Below, one piece after another: positions 43,944-53,378 of a stretch of 64,000 nucleotides of DNA (its first letter is position 1; every line of letters starts with the position of its first letter). A program made the position numbers and the translations under genes. The notes beneath the pieces are model-generated. The model did not search any database. It saw only the letters and a list, made by a program, of their open reading frames with translations, and had not been told where the DNA came from. The DNA is from Peptococcaceae bacterium 1109 (lineage in GTDB: Bacteria; Bacillota; Limnochordia; Darwinibacteriales; Darwinibacteriaceae): positions 184,707-248,706 of the forward strand of contig LDJB01000001.1 in the NCBI GenBank assembly GCA_001028815.1, read 5' to 3'.

Positions 43944-46520
43944 ATGGGAGATTTACAATGGATTTTGCAGATGAAAGATACTGCCCGGGCAGCCCAACTT
44001 GCCCGGGCTTTAGGCATCTCGCCCTTACTGGCTCAGCTGATGATCAAACGGGGGATTGCCCATCTTGATGATGCCCGGCGGTTCCTCGCTTGCGACTTGT
44101 CATCCCTTGCTGATCCATTCGCCATGTTAGATATGGACAAGGCAGTGGACAGGATCGAAAAGGCCCTGCACCATGGGGAGCCGATGGTGGTGTACGGCGA
44201 CTATGATGTGGACGGGCAGACCGCGGCAGCAGTGCTCGTGAGCGTGCTGAGGGAACTGAGCGCCGATCCCAGCGCGGTTTCTTTTTACATCCCTAACCGC
44301 ATGGATGAGGGATACGGGCTCCACCGCGAAGCGCTCCAATCCTTAGTGGGCCAGGCCAAACTGGTCATTACGGTGGACTGTGGCATCACTTCTGTAGAGG
44401 AAGCCCGTTTAGCCAGACGCTGGGGGCTTGACTTAATTATCACCGACCACCACCAGCCTGGGCCTGAAATTCCCGATGCGGTGGCAGTCCTGAATCCTAA
44501 GCGGCCGGGTTGTCCATATCCAGAAAAGCAGCTTGCGGGAGTGGGGATTGCGTTTCGCCTCGCTCAAGCCTTAGGCCAGAGCCGGGGGAGGGACTTCCAC
44601 GAGTATCTTGATCTCGTTGCTTTGGGAACAGTGGCAGACCTTGTACCACTTCAAGGGGAGAACCGCATTTTGGCAAAGCGAGGCCTAGAGCGGATGGCCC
44701 GGACATCCCGCATTGGGCTGCAAGCGTTGATGGAAGTGGCCGGCGTGGGCCAGGAAGTTCAAGCCAGCCACCTTGGCTTTCGCCTTGGCCCAAGGCTCAA
44801 CGCGGCGGGGCGGCTGAGCGATGCCAGCCTAGGAGTACAGCTCCTCCTGACAGATGATCCGAGAGTGGCCCAAGAACTTGCCGCTCAACTAGATGCAGAA
44901 AACACAACCCGTCAGGAAATTGAGCGGCGGATTACTGTCGAGGCGTGTGAGGCGATTGTAAAACACGAGCTTCACAAAGAGTCAGGTATCGTCATCGCGG
45001 GCGAAGGCTGGCACCCGGGGGTCATTGGCATCGTCGCCTCCCGCTTGGTGGAAGAGTTTTACCGCCCCACTGTGGTTGTGAGCCTCGCGGAGGGGATCGG
45101 AACGGGATCGGCCCGGAGTATTGCCGGCTTTGACCTCCATGGAGGCCTGGTGCAGTGCAGCCACTTGCTTGAGCGCTTTGGCGGCCACACCATGGCAGCT
45201 GGCTTAACGGTGCGGGAAGACATGCTTCCCGCTTTTACCGAGAAGTTCATTGGGGTGTGCGCTGCATCCCTCAGCGAGGATCAGCTCCGCCCCCGTCTGC
45301 TTGTCGATGCGGAAGTGCAGCTCAGAGACGTCACAGAAAGCCTGGTGGCAGACCTTGCTTTGCTGGAGCCCACTGGCTTTGGCAATCCGCCGCCGCTCCT
45401 GCAGGTGGAGGGGAGCGTTGTGGACATGCGGTGCGTGGGGAAACAGGGCACCCACCTGAAGTTCACCTTGCGAGGGGCAGATGACTGTGAGCGAGATGCC
45501 ATCGCCTTCGGTTTCGCAGAGCAGGCAGGGGCGCTCCAAGGTTATCAGGAGAGTGCCATGGTGGCCTTTGTCCCAACCATCAATGACTGGCGCGATCAGC
45601 GCTCAGTTCAGCTGCAAGTTAAGGCAGTGACTGCTGGCCCCCAGGGGCAAGACTTTGTAAGCAGGGCGTTGGCCTCCTATCCGTGGCAGTTGGGGAGTGA
45701 GTACCATATGAGCCCCTTTGTGAAGCAGGCTCTGGCCGCGGACGGGCCGGAGAGCACAGGCTTGGAGGCTAATCCCCCCCACACCCTCGACCTCCGGGGT
45801 ACTTGGAACAAAGTCAGAGCCGTGGAGGAGCACGCCGGGGCGCAGGGTAGCGTTCTTATTCTGGTCAACACGCCAGCGGAAGCCATGGAAGTTTGCCGGC
45901 AGCTTAGGATCGAGTTCCCTGGACGCAGGGAGAAGATTGGGTTCGTCCATGAGCTCCTTGCAGGGGAAAGTATCGCAGAGATCCAGGACATGCCTGTGGA
46001 GTGGTTAGTGAGCACAGGCTTGGGAGTACCCAAGGGCCGTAGCTGGGAATCGGTGTGGCTTTGGCATCCCCCTCTCACGGAGGCAAACTGGGAAGCCTGG
46101 CGGGAACAGGCAGGGAGAGGGGGACTGGTGGTACTGGCTTTTGGGTCCAAGGATGTGCGGGATGTTCAGCTCAGCCTGTGCAAGAGCCTCCCTGATCGCC
46201 GAGGCCTGGCTCGGATCTACGCGGTCCTGAGGGATCGGTCGGCCAATGGCAGCCTGGAGGAAAGAACAGCCCTGGAGTACCTGGGCGAGCTGGGCCTGGA
46301 ACGAGGTTTGTGGTTTGCCGCGAAAGTATTTGCAGAGCTTGGTTTGTGGAGTGTGGAGCAGGGTAGAATCGCCTTCCTCCCCGCACCGGCGAAGAAGCTA
46401 GACTTGTATGATGCTGTTTTGTATAATAGGGGTATGAATATTCGCAGACAAACTTCCCTGTACCTGAGGGAATGTCTAAAAAGGGGATTTACTGACCATG
46501 GATTTACGGCAGAAAATTAG
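43944..46520 (+). CDS. recJ: Single-stranded-DNA-specific exonuclease RecJ, long form
   Basis: An 858-residue DHH-family 5'-3' exonuclease for recombination and mismatch repair. Catalytic metal residues: YGDYDVDG (Asp86, Asp88, Asp90), VDCGITS (Asp145), TDHHQPG (168-170). The DHHA1 region has GRLSDASLG and RFGGHTMAAG, then an OB-like domain near 460-560. A C-terminal extension of about 290 residues (570-858), typical for Bacillota RecJ and of unclear role, ends with an Arg-rich helix. ATG 43944 with GGAGGTG upstream. Its 3' end overlaps apt by 23 bp. Compared with the Bacillus protein it is about 70 residues longer. Confidence 0.95.
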   Translation: MGDLQWILQMKDTARAAQLARALGISPLLAQLMIKRGIAHLDDARRFLACDLSSLADPFAMLDMDKAVDRIEKALHHGEPMVVYGDYDVDGQTAAAVLVSVLRELSADPSAVSFYIPNRMDEGYGLHREALQSLVGQAKLVITVDCGITSVEEARLARRWGLDLIITDHHQPGPEIPDAVAVLNPKRPGCPYPEKQLAGVGIAFRLAQALGQSRGRDFHEYLDLVALGTVADLVPLQGENRILAKRGLERMARTSRIGLQALMEVAGVGQEVQASHLGFRLGPRLNAAGRLSDASLGVQLLLTDDPRVAQELAAQLDAENTTRQEIERRITVEACEAIVKHELHKESGIVIAGEGWHPGVIGIVASRLVEEFYRPTVVVSLAEGIGTGSARSIAGFDLHGGLVQCSHLLERFGGHTMAAGLTVREDMLPAFTEKFIGVCAASLSEDQLRPRLLVDAEVQLRDVTESLVADLALLEPTGFGNPPPLLQVEGSVVDMRCVGKQGTHLKFTLRGADDCERDAIAFGFAEQAGALQGYQESAMVAFVPTINDWRDQRSVQLQVKAVTAGPQGQDFVSRALASYPWQLGSEYHMSPFVKQALAADGPESTGLEANPPHTLDLRGTWNKVRAVEEHAGAQGSVLILVNTPAEAMEVCRQLRIEFPGRREKIGFVHELLAGESIAEIQDMPVEWLVSTGLGVPKGRSWESVWLWHPPLTEANWEAWREQAGRGGLVVLAFGSKDVRDVQLSLCKSLPDRRGLARIYAVLRDRSANGSLEERTALEYLGELGLERGLWFAAKVFAELGLWSVEQGRIAFLPAPAKKLDLYDAVLYNRGMNIRRQTSLYLRECLKRGFTDHGFTAEN

Positions 46521-47016
46521 AGTGATACCCGATTTCCCAAAGCCTGGGATCAGTTTTAAGGATATTACCACACTGCTGCGAGATGGAGAGGCTCTTCACT
46601 ACGCTATCAAACGTATGGCTGAGCATTTCCGCGGAAAGAACATCGATATGGTGGTCGGGGTTGAATCACGAGGCTTCATTTTAGGAGCACCCCTGGCCTA
46701 CGAGATGGGACTGGGTTTTACCCTCATCCGCAAACCAGGGAAGCTCCCTGGCGAGGTACTCAAGGTGGAGTACGATCTGGAGTACGGTACAGATGGTTTG
46801 GAAATCCACAAAGATGCCTTCAGCCCTGGTACCAGGGTCTTGATTGTGGACGATCTATTGGCCACAGGAGGCACCATTCTTGCCGCGTTGGAGCTCATCG
46901 AAAAGCTCGGCGGCGAGGTGGGGGGATTGGCGTTCTTGATTGAACTCGCGTACCTCGAAGGGAGAGAACGCCTCAAGGACTACGATATCCTCACCCTTGT
47001 GAGTTACTCTGAGTAA
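46498..47016 (+). CDS. apt: Adenine phosphoribosyltransferase
   Basis: A 172-residue purine salvage enzyme converting adenine and PRPP to AMP. Signatures: FPKPGISFKDITTLL at the N-terminus, GVESRGFILG, and the PRPP motif VLIVDDLLATGGT. ATG lies inside the end of recJ, with AAGGGG upstream. recJ-apt-rel is the classical Bacillota order. Length is typical. Confidence 0.97.
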   Translation: MDLRQKIRVIPDFPKPGISFKDITTLLRDGEALHYAIKRMAEHFRGKNIDMVVGVESRGFILGAPLAYEMGLGFTLIRKPGKLPGEVLKVEYDLEYGTDGLEIHKDAFSPGTRVLIVDDLLATGGTILAALELIEKLGGEVGGLAFLIELAYLEGRERLKDYDILTLVSYSE

Positions 47017-47039
47017 TTCTTCTTCAGGAAGGTGACTAG

Positions 47040-49181
47040 GTGAATCTGCAGGCTTTGGTGGAGCGCGTAACTTCATATTATCCCCAAGCAGATGTAGGTA
47101 TGATCGAAAAGGCATACCACTATTCTCAGCGCGCCCATCAAGGCCAGCTGCGGGAGTCGGGAGAACCTTATTTTCAGCATCCTTTTGAGGTTGCTATGAT
47201 CCTAGCGGAGCTAGAGTTGGATGTGGAGACCATTGTTGCAGGTCTACTCCACGATGTTCTGGAGGATACAGAGGTGACCAGGGCCGAGATGGAGCGGGAG
47301 TTTGGCCACAGCATCCTTTCCTTGGTGGAGGGTGTGACCAAACTTGATAAGCTCCCCTTCCGAAACCGCTTTGAGCGTCAAGCAGAGAACCTCCGGAAGA
47401 TGATCCTGGCCATGGCAGAGGATATCCGGGTGATCTTGATCAAGCTAGCGGATCGCTTGCACAACATGCGGACCTTGCGCCATGTATCCCTAGAGAAGCA
47501 GAGGATTATTGCTCAGGAGACTCTCGATATTTTCGCTCCCCTCGCTCACCGCTTAGGTATTTGGAAGATCAAATTCGAAATGGAAGACCTTGCCTTCCGC
47601 CATCTTTATCCGGATGAGTACTATAATCTGGTCAACGCGATTGCCCGCAAGCGCAAGGAGCGGGAAGGGGACCTGCAAAACGTGATGGACATCATCAAGC
47701 GCAAGCTTGATGAGATCAATGTGCGGTGCGATATCCAAGGACGGCCCAAGCACTTCTACAGTATCTACCAGAAGATGGTCCGGCAGAACAAGACACTTGA
47801 TGAAATCTACGATCTCATGGCTGTACGGATTATAGTGGATACTGTCCGGGAGTGCTATGCCATCCTAGGGGTCATCCACGCTGCCTGGAAGCCCATACCT
47901 GGCCGTTTTAAGGACTATATTGCAATGCCCAAGTCCAACATGTACCAGTCTCTCCACACCACCATTATTGGCCCTAGGGGCGAACCGTACGAGATCCAGA
48001 TTCGAACATGGGAGATGCACCGCATCGCAGAAAAGGGTGTTGCCGCCCACTGGCTGTACAAAGAAGGCCAGAGCAAGAACAAGGGCGAGCAAGCGAAGGT
48101 GGAGTGGCTCCGGGAAGCTGTGGAGTGGCTGCAGGAGACGAAGGATCCCCAGGAGTTCATGGACACCTTGAAAATCGACCTCTTTGAAGATGAGGTGTTC
48201 GTGTTTACGCCGAAGGGCGATGTGAAGTCCCTGCCCAACGGCGCCACGCCCGTAGATTTCGCGTTCGATGTCCACACCGACATCGGCCTTACGTGCGTTG
48301 GTGCGAAAGTGAACGGCAGGATTGTACCCCTCGACTATGTCCTGCGCAATGGGGAGTTTGTTGAGATCCTCACCAGTAAGAACGCCCGGCCCAGCCGGGA
48401 CTGGCTGAACGTCGTCAAAACCTCCAAAGCTCGCAGTAAGATCAGGGCCTATCTCAAAGAAGAACAGCGGGAAGAAAGCCTCCTCCGGGGGCGGGAGCTC
48501 CTGGAGCGGGAAGCTAAGAAGGCTAACCTTGATCCCAGAGAAGTCCTAGCCCCTGATAAACTGGATCAGGTGGCACGAAAATATGGCGTGGGCAATGGTG
48601 ATGAGCTTTTAGCCACAATCGGCTTCGGGCGGGTCACTGCGCAGCAGGTACTCCAGAAGATCGCCGGGAAAGAAGCACTCGGCACTAAGCAAGCAAAGCC
48701 TGCACCAGTCCGCAAGCACCGCAAGGGCGATGCGAAAGGCGTCTCAATTAAAGGGGTTGACAATCTCTTAGTCCGCCTATCCAAGTGCTGCAATCCAGTG
48801 CCTGGTGATGATATCGTCGGGTACATTACCCGGGGGCGAGGTGTCTCCATTCACCGCACTGACTGCCCCAATATCGCTTCCCTCAGTTCCGATTCAAACA
48901 GGCAGATTGAGGTGGCTTGGAATACCACTGAATCTGATTCATATCCTGTGGAAATCGAAATCGAGGCGGTTGATCGGCCTAATCTTTTAGCTAATATTAT
49001 GAACAACGTCGCAGAGAGCAAGACGAACATCGAGGCGGTGAGCGCCCGCACAACCAAAGAGGATGCTGCCTCTATCCAATTAGTGGTGGATATCCACGAT
49101 GTGGCTCACCTCAACAATGTCATTAACAAACTGCGGCAGGTAGAGGGCGTGATCAGTGTGCGGAGGTCGAGTCCCACATAA
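47040..49181 (+). CDS. rel: Bifunctional (p)ppGpp synthetase/hydrolase Rel
   Basis: A 713-residue RSH protein for the stringent response. The HD hydrolase domain (about 30-160) has FQHPFEVA and LLHDVLEDT; the synthetase domain (about 215-345) has GRPKHFYSIYQKM, RFKDYIA, YQSLHTT and EIQIRT; the TGS domain (about 385-445) has VFVFTPKGDVKSLPNG; a zinc-finger/RIS part has LSKCCNPVPGDDIVGYI; and an ACT domain ends the protein. Key residues of both enzymes are intact, so it should be bifunctional. GTG start with AGGAAGGTGA upstream. It shares an operon with apt and dtd. Confidence 0.95.
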   Translation: MNLQALVERVTSYYPQADVGMIEKAYHYSQRAHQGQLRESGEPYFQHPFEVAMILAELELDVETIVAGLLHDVLEDTEVTRAEMEREFGHSILSLVEGVTKLDKLPFRNRFERQAENLRKMILAMAEDIRVILIKLADRLHNMRTLRHVSLEKQRIIAQETLDIFAPLAHRLGIWKIKFEMEDLAFRHLYPDEYYNLVNAIARKRKEREGDLQNVMDIIKRKLDEINVRCDIQGRPKHFYSIYQKMVRQNKTLDEIYDLMAVRIIVDTVRECYAILGVIHAAWKPIPGRFKDYIAMPKSNMYQSLHTTIIGPRGEPYEIQIRTWEMHRIAEKGVAAHWLYKEGQSKNKGEQAKVEWLREAVEWLQETKDPQEFMDTLKIDLFEDEVFVFTPKGDVKSLPNGATPVDFAFDVHTDIGLTCVGAKVNGRIVPLDYVLRNGEFVEILTSKNARPSRDWLNVVKTSKARSKIRAYLKEEQREESLLRGRELLEREAKKANLDPREVLAPDKLDQVARKYGVGNGDELLATIGFGRVTAQQVLQKIAGKEALGTKQAKPAPVRKHRKGDAKGVSIKGVDNLLVRLSKCCNPVPGDDIVGYITRGRGVSIHRTDCPNIASLSSDSNRQIEVAWNTTESDSYPVEIEIEAVDRPNLLANIMNNVAESKTNIEAVSARTTKEDAASIQLVVDIHDVAHLNNVINKLRQVEGVISVRRSSPT

Positions 49182-49197
49182 GGTAGAGGTGTAGTGA

Positions 49198-49647
49198 TTG
49201 AGAGCAGTAGTTCAGCGTGTGACGGAAGCGGCAGTTGCAGTTGATGGTGAAACGAAGGCCAGAATCGGGGAGGGGATACTGGTTCTCCTCGGGGTGGGCC
49301 AGGAAGATACAGAAGCGGATGCCGCCTATCTGGCGGACAAGGTGGCTAATTTGCGCATCTTTTCTGATGGGGAAGGCCGCCTTAACTTAAGCGTGCAAGA
49401 TGTGCAGGGCGAGGTTTTGGTAGTCTCCCAGTTTACCCTGTATGGCGACTGCCGCAAGGGTCGGCGGCCTAGCTTCAGCAGTGCAGCTCCTCCAGCATTA
49501 GCTCGGGAACTATATGAAACCTTTGCTGCCCGCCTGCGTGCCCTAGGTATCCCTGTGGCAACCGGCGTTTTCCAGGCGCACATGGATGTGAGCCTCACCA
49601 ACGATGGGCCGGTGACCCTCATCATGAGTTCACAAGGAGAGTTTTGA
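49198..49647 (+). CDS. dtd: D-aminoacyl-tRNA deacylase
   Basis: A 149-residue homodimeric enzyme that removes D-amino acids (and glycine mischarged on tRNA-Ala) from tRNA. The N-terminus [17 protein letters not shown] is diagnostic; the catalytic loop [11 protein letters not shown] corresponds to the S-Q-X-P motif region and the Gly-Pro pair appears as [11 protein letters not shown] start with GGTAGAGGTG upstream. Its stop overlaps the next gene by one base. rel-dtd is a standard pair in Bacillota. Confidence 0.95.
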   Translation: MRAVVQRVTEAAVAVDGETKARIGEGILVLLGVGQEDTEADAAYLADKVANLRIFSDGEGRLNLSVQDVQGEVLVVSQFTLYGDCRKGRRPSFSSAAPPALARELYETFAARLRALGIPVATGVFQAHMDVSLTNDGPVTLIMSSQGEF

Positions 49648-50255
49648 TGATCGTCAAACGGTTTTCCACAAACGAACTAGCAGCCAACTGCTACGTTGTA
49701 CACTCTGGCCGCGAGGCCATTATTGTTGATCCCGGGGGGGAAGCCCCTGAAGTCCTCGAATACCTGCAGGCACAGCAGCTCAACGTGATTGCTCTTGTGA
49801 ACACCCACGGCCATGCAGACCACATTGGCGGGAATCACTGGTTCGTGGAGCAGACGGGCGCACCGGTATGGATCCACCGCTTAGACGCCCCTTATTTGGC
49901 TGATGAGTCGTTGAACCTCGCACCCTACGTAGGGCAGACCTTCCCACGAGTTGAGCCTGGGCGTCTCCTGGAAGACGGAGACGAGATTTCTCTCGGGAGT
50001 GAGACAATCACCGTCTTGCACACGCCGGGACATACTCCCGGCGGGATCAGCTTGCATTGGGAAGGCCATCTAATTACTGGTGATACCCTCTTCCGGGAAG
50101 GAGTAGGGCGCACTGACCTCCCTGGAGGGGATGGTACAGTCCTCCGGCAAAGCCTGGTCAGGCTCGGACGGTTGCCCTTAGACACAGTAGTCTATCCCGG
50201 CCACGGGGAGAGGACCACCATCGAACATGAGATTCGCAGGAATCCATACCTGTAG
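49647..50255 (+). CDS. MBL-fold metallohydrolase (glyoxalase II-like)
   Basis: A 202-residue metallo-beta-lactamase-fold hydrolase with the metal motif NTHGHADHIGG (H-X-H-X-D-H), then LHTPGHTPGGISLH and a late YPGHGERTT. The length (about 200) is typical of the YcbL/glyoxalase II-like group. The substrate is unknown; a thioester role is possible. ATG 49647 has AAGGAGAG 5 nt upstream. It continues the operon dtd-MBL-hemZ, a common order in Clostridia. Confidence 0.92.
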   Translation: MIVKRFSTNELAANCYVVHSGREAIIVDPGGEAPEVLEYLQAQQLNVIALVNTHGHADHIGGNHWFVEQTGAPVWIHRLDAPYLADESLNLAPYVGQTFPRVEPGRLLEDGDEISLGSETITVLHTPGHTPGGISLHWEGHLITGDTLFREGVGRTDLPGGDGTVLRQSLVRLGRLPLDTVVYPGHGERTTIEHEIRRNPYL

Positions 50256-50270
50256 TAATGCTTAGGGGAA

Positions 50271-51767
50271 GTGTTATCCATACCGATCCCAGTTCGCTTT
50301 GATGAGATTTCGTTTCAGATTGAGGCTCCAGCGAGCCTTCATCCCTCTGTTGAAGCAGCGGTCCGCAGCATGCTGCCCAACGCCCGCTTTGGCGAGGGGC
50401 GGCTTCTGCGGGTGAGTGTCTCGCACGAACCCAAGGAGCCCATTGGCTGCGAAGTTGTTCTTGAGTGCGGGCCCACTTGGCAAATAGAAGATGGGGAGAT
50501 CCTGCGGGAGGTTTATGGGCCGGGGGACCGAACGCAGCGGGTCAAAGAGCGGGTCCGCCTAGGCGTGTTGAAGGTAATCAGCTCCGCCTACGATCTCCCT
50601 ATGAGCCCATGGGGAATTCTAACCGGTGTACGTCCTACAAAGCTCATCCACAACTTGCTCGATCGGGGCCTAACCCACGGCGAGATACGAGAGCTGTTGC
50701 TCACGGTGTATGCTGTGTCGCCGGAGCGAGTGGAACTTGTACAAAAGGTCGCCAATTGGCAAAGGCGGTTTTTCCACTCCAGCCCTAATCAGCCTGCGGG
50801 AGTGTATATTGGGATTCCATTCTGCCCAACGCGCTGTACGTACTGTTCCTTTGCTGCGTATCCCATTGGCACCCACGGCCACCTCATGAGGGGCTTTCAC
50901 GAAGCGCTCTCCTTCGAGATTGAGGCCATTGGGCGCCTTCTCAAGCGGCTTGGTGTTGCGGTGGAAAGCGTGTATGTAGGCGGTGGGACGCCCACAACCT
51001 TTCAAGGGGAAGAGCTCACGGCCCTTTTGGCCCTTGCCCGGGAGTGGTTCGTCTCTCCGAGTACCGTGGAGTTCACTGTGGAAGCGGGAAGGCCGGAGAC
51101 TATCACCCCTGAAACGAGTGAAATCTTGGCAGAGATGGGAGTTAACCGGGTGAGCGTCAATCCCCAAACTATGCATGACGCTACGCTAAAGCGAGTGGGG
51201 AGGGCCCACACCGCGGAGGATACTCGAAGGGCAGTGGAACTGGTGCGCCGCGCTGGGATCCCTGTAGTAAACATGGACATTATTCTGGGCCTCCCGGGGG
51301 AGGGCCTTGCTGATGTGGAAGCCACCCTCGAAGCCATAGGAGAGCTGCGCCCAGAGAATCTCACTGTGCACAGCTTGGCCATGAAACGGGCCTCAGAACT
51401 TCGCAAGAATATTCAAGATTCTGCTATAGCTCAGGAACAGGGGGAAGCTATGGCACATGCGGCAGCCCGCAGTGCCCAGGCGTGGGGGCTGAACCCGTAC
51501 TATTTGTACCGCCAGCGCTACATTCTCAGCGATTTGGAGAACATCGGCTATGCAAGGCCCCACACTGCATCCGTTTACAATGTGCAGATGATGGAGGAGC
51601 GACAGACGATCATCTCTTTAGGGGGAGGGGGGATCACTAAACTGGTGTCGCCAGACCTCAGGTTAGTGCGGCTTGCGAACCCTAAATGTCCCGCCACTTA
51701 TGCCCAGCAACTGCGAACAGTGCTGCCGGCCAAATTGTGGCATATCCATGAACACTTCGCTGTTTGA
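50271..51767 (+). CDS. hemZ: HemZ-type coproporphyrinogen dehydrogenase-like radical SAM protein
   Basis: A 498-residue radical SAM protein with an extra N-terminal region (1-165). The cluster motif is GIPFCPTRCTYCSF (C-X3-C-X2-C), preceding VYVGGGTPTTF. The N-terminal part (VLTGVRPTKLIHNLL region, here GILTGVRPTKLIH) is typical of HemZ, which differs from HemN and HemW and whose true reaction is uncertain. GTG 50271 is directly after AGGGGAA, an atypically short spacing, so the true start could differ, although no other candidate fits. dtd-MBL-hemZ-hisS is a known Clostridia order. A promoter for the next gene overlaps its stop. Confidence 0.92.
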   Translation: MLSIPIPVRFDEISFQIEAPASLHPSVEAAVRSMLPNARFGEGRLLRVSVSHEPKEPIGCEVVLECGPTWQIEDGEILREVYGPGDRTQRVKERVRLGVLKVISSAYDLPMSPWGILTGVRPTKLIHNLLDRGLTHGEIRELLLTVYAVSPERVELVQKVANWQRRFFHSSPNQPAGVYIGIPFCPTRCTYCSFAAYPIGTHGHLMRGFHEALSFEIEAIGRLLKRLGVAVESVYVGGGTPTTFQGEELTALLALAREWFVSPSTVEFTVEAGRPETITPETSEILAEMGVNRVSVNPQTMHDATLKRVGRAHTAEDTRRAVELVRRAGIPVVNMDIILGLPGEGLADVEATLEAIGELRPENLTVHSLAMKRASELRKNIQDSAIAQEQGEAMAHAAARSAQAWGLNPYYLYRQRYILSDLENIGYARPHTASVYNVQMMEERQTIISLGGGGITKLVSPDLRLVRLANPKCPATYAQQLRTVLPAKLWHIHEHFAV

Positions 51768-51793
51768 CAAGGCTGGTTGAGATACAGTACAAT
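51764..51793 (+). promoter_or_regulatory. Sigma-A type promoter of the parvulin-TPR gene
   Basis: TTGACA (perfect -35), 18 bp, TACAAT. It overlaps the hemZ stop codon and precedes the start of the parvulin gene by about 40 bp. Confidence 0.87.
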
Positions 51794-51834
51794 AAGCATG
51801 TCTATTTTTGTGAAGTTGGAAGGGACTGGTTAAG

Positions 51835-53319
51835 ATGTTTTTTAGAAAGATGCGCAAGCAGACAAAGACCATCGTCATTATCGTCTGCGTTGCTATTCTA
51901 GCTGGGCTGTTGTATACAGGTGGCGTGGCGCTGTTTGGCGGGGGGGCCCAGCAGGGAGCCATGGCCGCTGTGGCCAAGGTAAACGGCAAGACCATTACCT
52001 ACTATGAGCTGCAGCAGGTTTTCTTTTCTGAGCTTCAGGAGCTTGCTCAGCAAAAGGGAAGCATTTCCGGGAGAGACTATGAAGTCGCTCGTTACCGGGC
52101 ACTAGATGCTCTCATCGGCCGTAACCTTATCTTTGACGAGATCCAAAACAGGAAGATTACCGTCCCTGAACGGGAGATAAATGCGGAGTACGAAGAACTT
52201 GTTAATCTGTTCGCCAGCAAGGAAGAGTTCCAAGAGCAGATTACCGCTATGGGATGGACTGAGCGCACGCTGAAGAACGCCTTAGGGGAGCAGCTTAAGG
52301 TGGAGAAGCTTCAGGAACAGATTGCGGGCGATGTGGCCATCTCTGAAGAAGAGATCAAGTCCTTGTATGAAGAGGTCAAGGCTAGCCATATTCTCATTCG
52401 CCCCGATGGTGATGGGGACGAGGCCTGGGAGGCAGCTCGGGCAGAGGCGGAAGCCCTCTGGGCGGAACTCACACCAGAAAACTTCGCGGAACTGGCACAG
52501 GCCCATTCTGATGACCTGAGCGCAGCCAATGGCGGCGATCTAGGATTCTTCAAGCGTGGCGTCATGATCTCTGAGTTTGAAGAAGCGGCCTTTGCCCTCC
52601 AGGTGAATGAGATCAGCAAGCCGATTCGTTCTCAATTTGGGTATCATATTATTATGGTAACTGACAGGAAGGATGCCGCAGGGGAGGATTTCGATGCGGT
52701 ACGGGCCGATCTGGAGGCTCAGTTGAAGGATGCACGCATTCGTGAGCGGTTCAACGAGTGGTACACCGAGAAGCGGGCTGCCGCGAATGTGGAAGTGATT
52801 GACCATCAGATCCGCGCATTCCAGCATCGCATCAATGACGAACTGGAAGAAGCAGCCCATTACTATCAGCTGGCCTTGGAGGAAACCCCTGATGATGGTT
52901 ACCTCTATGCTTCCCTCGGAGACGTGTATTACAGCATGGACAATCTTGACGAGGCGATTGCCCACTATGAGAAAGCAGTGGACATGGTGCCTGGGGATGT
53001 GACCCTGTTTGTAGACCTAGGGCTCTTGTACAGGGAAGTGGAGCGGTATGATGAAGCTGCCGCCGCCCTTGTAAAAGCCTCGGACCTTGCGCCAAATGAC
53101 ATCTATACTCAGCTAGTGCTGTACAACTATCTCCTTGACATGGAACGGACGGAGGAAGCAGAACTTGTCGCCGAGAAGATAACGGCGTATCAAGAACGGC
53201 AAGCCGAACTCCAGAAGCAGCTCTTAGAGGCGCAAGGAGAGGAAGCTGAGGCTGAAGCGGAGGCGGAGGATGAGGCGGAACCAGCCACTGAAGTGGAGGC
53301 CGCTGAAACAGAAGACTAG
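51835..53319 (+). CDS. Membrane-anchored parvulin-type peptidyl-prolyl isomerase with TPR repeats
   Basis: A 494-residue protein that probably folds or delivers exported proteins. An N-terminal helix anchor (12-33) is not followed by a lipobox cysteine; a SurA N-like chaperone domain (about 45-165) is followed by a parvulin domain (182-276) with ASHILI, HSDDLSAANGGDLGFF and FGYHIIMV, then three or so TPR units (333-452; for example LGDVYYSMDNLDEAIAHYEKA) and an acidic Glu/Ala tail (466-494). PrsA-type proteins are usually lipoproteins without TPR repeats, so the architecture is unusual. Own promoter upstream, terminator downstream. ATG 51835 follows GGAAGGGACT. It sits between hemZ and hisS. 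Confidence 0.9.
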   Translation: MFFRKMRKQTKTIVIIVCVAILAGLLYTGGVALFGGGAQQGAMAAVAKVNGKTITYYELQQVFFSELQELAQQKGSISGRDYEVARYRALDALIGRNLIFDEIQNRKITVPEREINAEYEELVNLFASKEEFQEQITAMGWTERTLKNALGEQLKVEKLQEQIAGDVAISEEEIKSLYEEVKASHILIRPDGDGDEAWEAARAEAEALWAELTPENFAELAQAHSDDLSAANGGDLGFFKRGVMISEFEEAAFALQVNEISKPIRSQFGYHIIMVTDRKDAAGEDFDAVRADLEAQLKDARIRERFNEWYTEKRAAANVEVIDHQIRAFQHRINDELEEAAHYYQLALEETPDDGYLYASLGDVYYSMDNLDEAIAHYEKAVDMVPGDVTLFVDLGLLYREVERYDEAAAALVKASDLAPNDIYTQLVLYNYLLDMERTEEAELVAEKITAYQERQAELQKQLLEAQGEEAEAEAEAEDEAEPATEVEAAETED

Positions 53320-53327
53320 GATTAAGT

Positions 53328-53359
53328 GCGAGTGATGCAGCCCATCACTCGCTTTTCTT
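53328..53359 (+). terminator. Intrinsic terminator after the parvulin-TPR gene
   Basis: Perfect 10-bp stem GCGAGTGATG / CATCACTCGC with a 5-nt loop, followed by TTTTCTT. Confidence 0.85.
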
Positions 53360-53378
53360 ACAGAAAGGGAGAAACGGT

